The notes under the pieces: model-generated | What the model was told of the DNA's origin: nothing | The model's input: only the letters and a program-made list of their open reading frames with translations | Database searches by the model: none | Made by a program: the position numbers and the translations under genes | Source of the DNA: JBBRHH01 sp038222915 | Lineage (GTDB): Bacteria; Planctomycetota; Phycisphaerae; Tepidisphaerales; Tepidisphaeraceae | Direction of reading: 5' to 3' | NCBI GenBank assembly: GCA_038222915.1 | Contig: JBBRHH010000432.1 | Span: 1-5,494, forward strand | Length of the DNA: 5,494 nt | Shown: in pieces, positions 5,138 through 5,494 of the stretch | Layout: each line of letters starts with the position of its first letter | Position numbering within the stretch: the stretch's first letter is position 1

Positions 5138-5494
5138 GTGCCTGTGAACCTTGAATCCATCCTCGAGCTGATTCCGCAAACGATGCTCCGCGATCAACGG
5201 TTGTTTCGCGGACGGTTGCGCATGGTGGAGAACGCGTTGCGCGACGGGCGCAATGTGGAGCACGCCGTGCGTGATCTGACGGCGGATATCAACAATTCCA
5301 GGCAGTGGCGGGAGGAGCGCGCGGCAAACCGGCCTCGGCCGAGCTATCCAATCAATTTGCCGGTTGCGGAGCGCCGTGACGAAATCGCCAAGGCGATCGC
5401 GCAAAACCAGGTGGTGGTGGTTTGCGGCGAAACCGGCTCGGGAAAGACCACGCAGCTCCCGAAGATTTGCCTGGAACTGGGGCGCGGCGTCGCC
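5138..5494 (+). CDS. hrpA: DEAH-box ATP-dependent RNA helicase HrpA (N-terminal part, cut by window edge)
   Basis: The 119 visible codons match the N-terminus of HrpA, a large (about 1,300-residue) DEAH-box RNA helicase of the cytoplasm; in E. coli it is linked to mRNA processing and rescue of stalled ribosomes. Seen directly: the helical leader with TMLRDQRLFRGRLRMV (15-30), which parallels the MLRDR block of E. coli HrpA; YPINLPVAERRDEI (70-83), the Q-motif-like lead-in; then VVVVCGETGSGKTTQLPKIC (92-111), whose GETGSGKT is Walker A (motif I). It ends in CLELGRG just before the edge, so the DEAH motif and the rest lie outside. The frame is closed by a TGA at 5117-5119, and no ATG precedes the conserved block except one inside it (5183). 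The start is therefore probably a non-ATG codon: GTG 5138 (chosen), GTG 5144 or TTG 5132. No Shine-Dalgarno sequence is visible. Transcribed divergently from prmC across a gap of 188 bases. Confidence 0.93.
   Translation, partial: MPVNLESILELIPQTMLRDQRLFRGRLRMVENALRDGRNVEHAVRDLTADINNSRQWREERAANRPRPSYPINLPVAERRDEIAKAIAQNQVVVVCGETGSGKTTQLPKICLELGRGVA

Noticed and set aside
4826..5404. A 192-codon minus-strand open frame spanning the prmC-hrpA gap.
   Set aside because: It overlaps both the start of prmC in another frame and the conserved HrpA N-terminus in antisense; its Arg/Pro/His-rich composition is typical of a shadow frame.

Overview
The window carries parts or all of four protein genes and looks like a bacterial chromosome of moderately high GC. 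The PEP-CTERM surface anchor, the secreted Asn/Gly-rich beta-helix protein, near-absent Shine-Dalgarno sequences and the closeness of the GlpD, PrmC and HrpA sequences to planctomycete-type proteins all suggest Planctomycetota, possibly the Phycisphaerae/Tepidisphaerales side. That placement is an inference made without any database search. No RNA gene, mobile element or CRISPR array is visible.

Layout from left to right. Positions 1-651 (minus strand) hold the first 217 codons of an FAD-dependent glycerol-3-phosphate dehydrogenase (glpD), cut by the window edge. Positions 697-3879 (minus strand, or up to 3909 with an upstream start) hold one very large gene. It encodes a signal peptide, a right-handed parallel beta-helix domain of about 450 residues, a proline-rich low-complexity stalk of about 475 residues, and a C-terminal PEP-CTERM anchor. 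Its own sigma70-like promoter lies at 3924-3951, in the gap after prmC. Positions 4056-4949 (minus strand) hold a complete prmC, the glutamine methyltransferase of peptide-chain release factors. Positions 5138-5494 (plus strand) hold the start of a DEAH-box RNA helicase, hrpA, transcribed divergently from prmC and cut by the right edge.

The conserved genes do not form an obvious pathway: glycerol-phosphate oxidation, release-factor methylation and RNA helicase activity are housekeeping roles. The accessory element is the large surface protein inserted between prmC and glpD. Its stalk is the most striking sequence here. It is a proline-rich tract whose first part has lysine as its only charged residue and whose second part has only acidic residues, so it is a two-block polyampholyte. 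The lysine block contains 13 KP[V/I]S units, part of which form a 26-residue (78-bp) dimeric higher-order repeat with many synonymous differences. A second point of interest is a perfect-arm inverted repeat (one bulged base) that would bury the prmC start codon in an mRNA hairpin.
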